From Misgurnus anguillicaudatus (taxonomy: Eukaryota; Chordata; Actinopteri; Cypriniformes; Cobitidae): a stretch of DNA of 64,000 nt. Position 1 is the stretch's first letter; every line of letters starts with the position of its first letter. The DNA is taken from the NCBI RefSeq assembly GCF_027580225.2, contig NC_073361.2:20283001-20347000 (forward strand). The letters are read 5' to 3'. Both the position numbers and the translations under genes were made by a program. The notes under the pieces were generated by a model that did no database searches, was not told the DNA's origin, and saw only the letters and a list, made by a program, of their open reading frames with translations. Below are positions 62,714-64,000 of this stretch, piece after piece.

Positions 62714-64000
62714 AAGCGGGGAAAATAAGTATTTGACACATCAGAATTTTTATAAGGGGATTTCTAAGTGGGCTATTGACACAAAATTTCCACCAGATGT
62801 AGCCATCAAGCCAAATATTGAATTCATAAAAAGAAATCAGAACATTTAAGTATACAAGCTGAGTCATAATAAATAAAGTGAAATGACACAGGGAATAAGT
62901 ATTGAACACATGAAGAGAACAAGGTAAGAACAAGGTGCAAAATGATTTGATGGCCTATAAAGGCTTCTCATTACTCAGAAGGCACACAGGAAAGACTTCA
63001 TGAAGGGTAAAAGCAAAGAACTCTCTCAAGATCTTCGTAATTTTATCGTTTAAAAGCATTTTGATGGGAATGGTTATAGGCGCATTTCCAGAATGCTAAC
63101 TGTTAATTTGAGCACTGTGGGGACCATTATCCAGAAATGGAAAGAGCATCACTTCACCATAAACCACGATCAGGTGCTCCACGTAAGATCCCTGTCCGAG
63201 GAGTCCAAAGAATAATCAGGAGAGCCAAGAGCCAAGAACCACTTGGGCAGAACTTTAGGAAGACCTTGCATCAGTATGTACTGTATTTCAAAGAAAACTA
63301 TAAGCAATGCACTGAACCGCCATGGCATCTATGCACGCTCAACACGCAAGACTCCATTGCTGAACAAAAAGCATGTTGAGGCTCGGTTAAAGTTTGCAAA
63401 ATAGCATTTGGAGAAGCCTGTGGATTATTGGGAGATTATAGTATGGTCAGATGAAAGCAAAATTGAACTTTTTGGCAGTCATTCTACACACCATCTCTGG
63501 AGAAGAAATGGCACTGCCCACCACCCCAAGAACACCATACCAACAGTTAAGTTTGGGGGTGGAAGGATCATGGTTTGGGGCTGCTTTTCAGCAAGGGGTA
63601 CTGGGAGACTTCATATTATGGAAGGCAGGATGAATGGAGAAATGTACAGGGACATTCTGGATAAAAATCTGCTGCCATCTACCAAAAAGCTGAAAATGAA
63701 AAGAGGGTGGACATTTCAGCAAGACAATGATCCCAAACACAAGGCCAAGGAAACAATTACATGGTCAATTAATCACCTGACCTAAATCCCATAGAAAATC
63801 TATGGAGAGAACTGAAGATCAAAGTTCATAAAAGAGGCCCAAGGAAACTTCAAGATTTAAACCCTATATGTGTGGTAGAATGGGCCAGAATCACTTCAGA
63901 GCAATGCAGACGACTGGTCTCTCCATACAAGAGGCATCAAGAAGCTGTAATCACTAACAAAGGCTTTTCTACAAATATTAAATAACGTGTCTTCAATACT
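62714..64000 (+). mobile_element. Tc1-type transposon running off the right edge
   Basis: The left end 'AGCGGGGAAAATAAGTATTT' follows TA. The plus-strand transposase is broken into frames: a helix-turn-helix-like part around 63100-63250 ('HHKPRSGAPRKIPVRG'), then '[14 protein letters not shown]' (first Asp), '[18 protein letters not shown]', '[14 protein letters not shown]' (second Asp), and, after a frame change near 63780, 'NPIENLWRELK' with the catalytic Glu codon present. Frameshifts and stops upstream make it inactive. It lies in the drd3 intron after exon 6. Confidence 0.9.

Overview
This is nuclear DNA from a vertebrate, most likely a cypriniform (carp/zebrafish-type) fish. The genes are split by GT-AG introns, the protein fragments read as vertebrate families, and the intergenic and intronic DNA is dense in the hAT-type MITEs, Tc1-type transposons and TA/TG microsatellites typical of cyprinid genomes. 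No bacterial, organellar or viral genes were seen. The species cannot be fixed from the sequence alone.

Layout, left to right. (1) 949-10544, minus strand: sixteen exons of a CENP-C-type inner-kinetochore gene. Its 3' end (most of the cupin domain) lies off the left edge. (2) 10950-11792: a 5'-truncated RNase-H-bearing LINE with a 13-bp target-site duplication. (3) 11.9-26.2 kb: a local duplication array with four stefin-type (cytosolic) cystatin genes on the plus strand and one eight-helix membrane-protein gene on the minus strand. Comparing the units shows that one appears to have lost its membrane-protein copy and that a broken 3' fragment of the neighbouring mix23 gene was duplicated into the array. 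(4) 27778-30036 minus, mix23 (ccdc58), head to head with (5) 30576-32657 plus, fam162a, across a 539-bp shared promoter gap. (6) 35871-44784 minus, kpna1 (importin alpha, 538 aa, complete). (7) 46798-48129 plus, a small single-domain rhodanese with a likely mitochondrial leader. (8) 50624 to beyond the right half, plus: drd3, the dopamine D3 receptor. Six coding exons are visible and the last (TM6-TM7) is off the edge, beyond a Tc1-type transposon that runs out of the window.

These genes are independently transcribed and do not form one pathway. The order stefin - mix23 - fam162a - kpna1, with drd3 linked, matches human chromosome 3q13-q21, so this is an ancient conserved block. WDR5B, which sits between FAM162A and KPNA1 in human, is not seen here.

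The most notable observations are: the CENP-C-type protein has two tryptophan-pair central motifs but only a degraded version of the normally diagnostic CENP-C motif; one stefin copy has an open, hydrophobic, signal-peptide-like extension; a conserved upstream block is shared by all four stefins; kpna1 and the rhodanese gene each have one splice site that departs from GT/AG by a single base; and there are several layered transposon insertions with clear target-site duplications. Exon boundaries were read by eye from splice signals, reading phase and family similarity. No alignment or database search was run.
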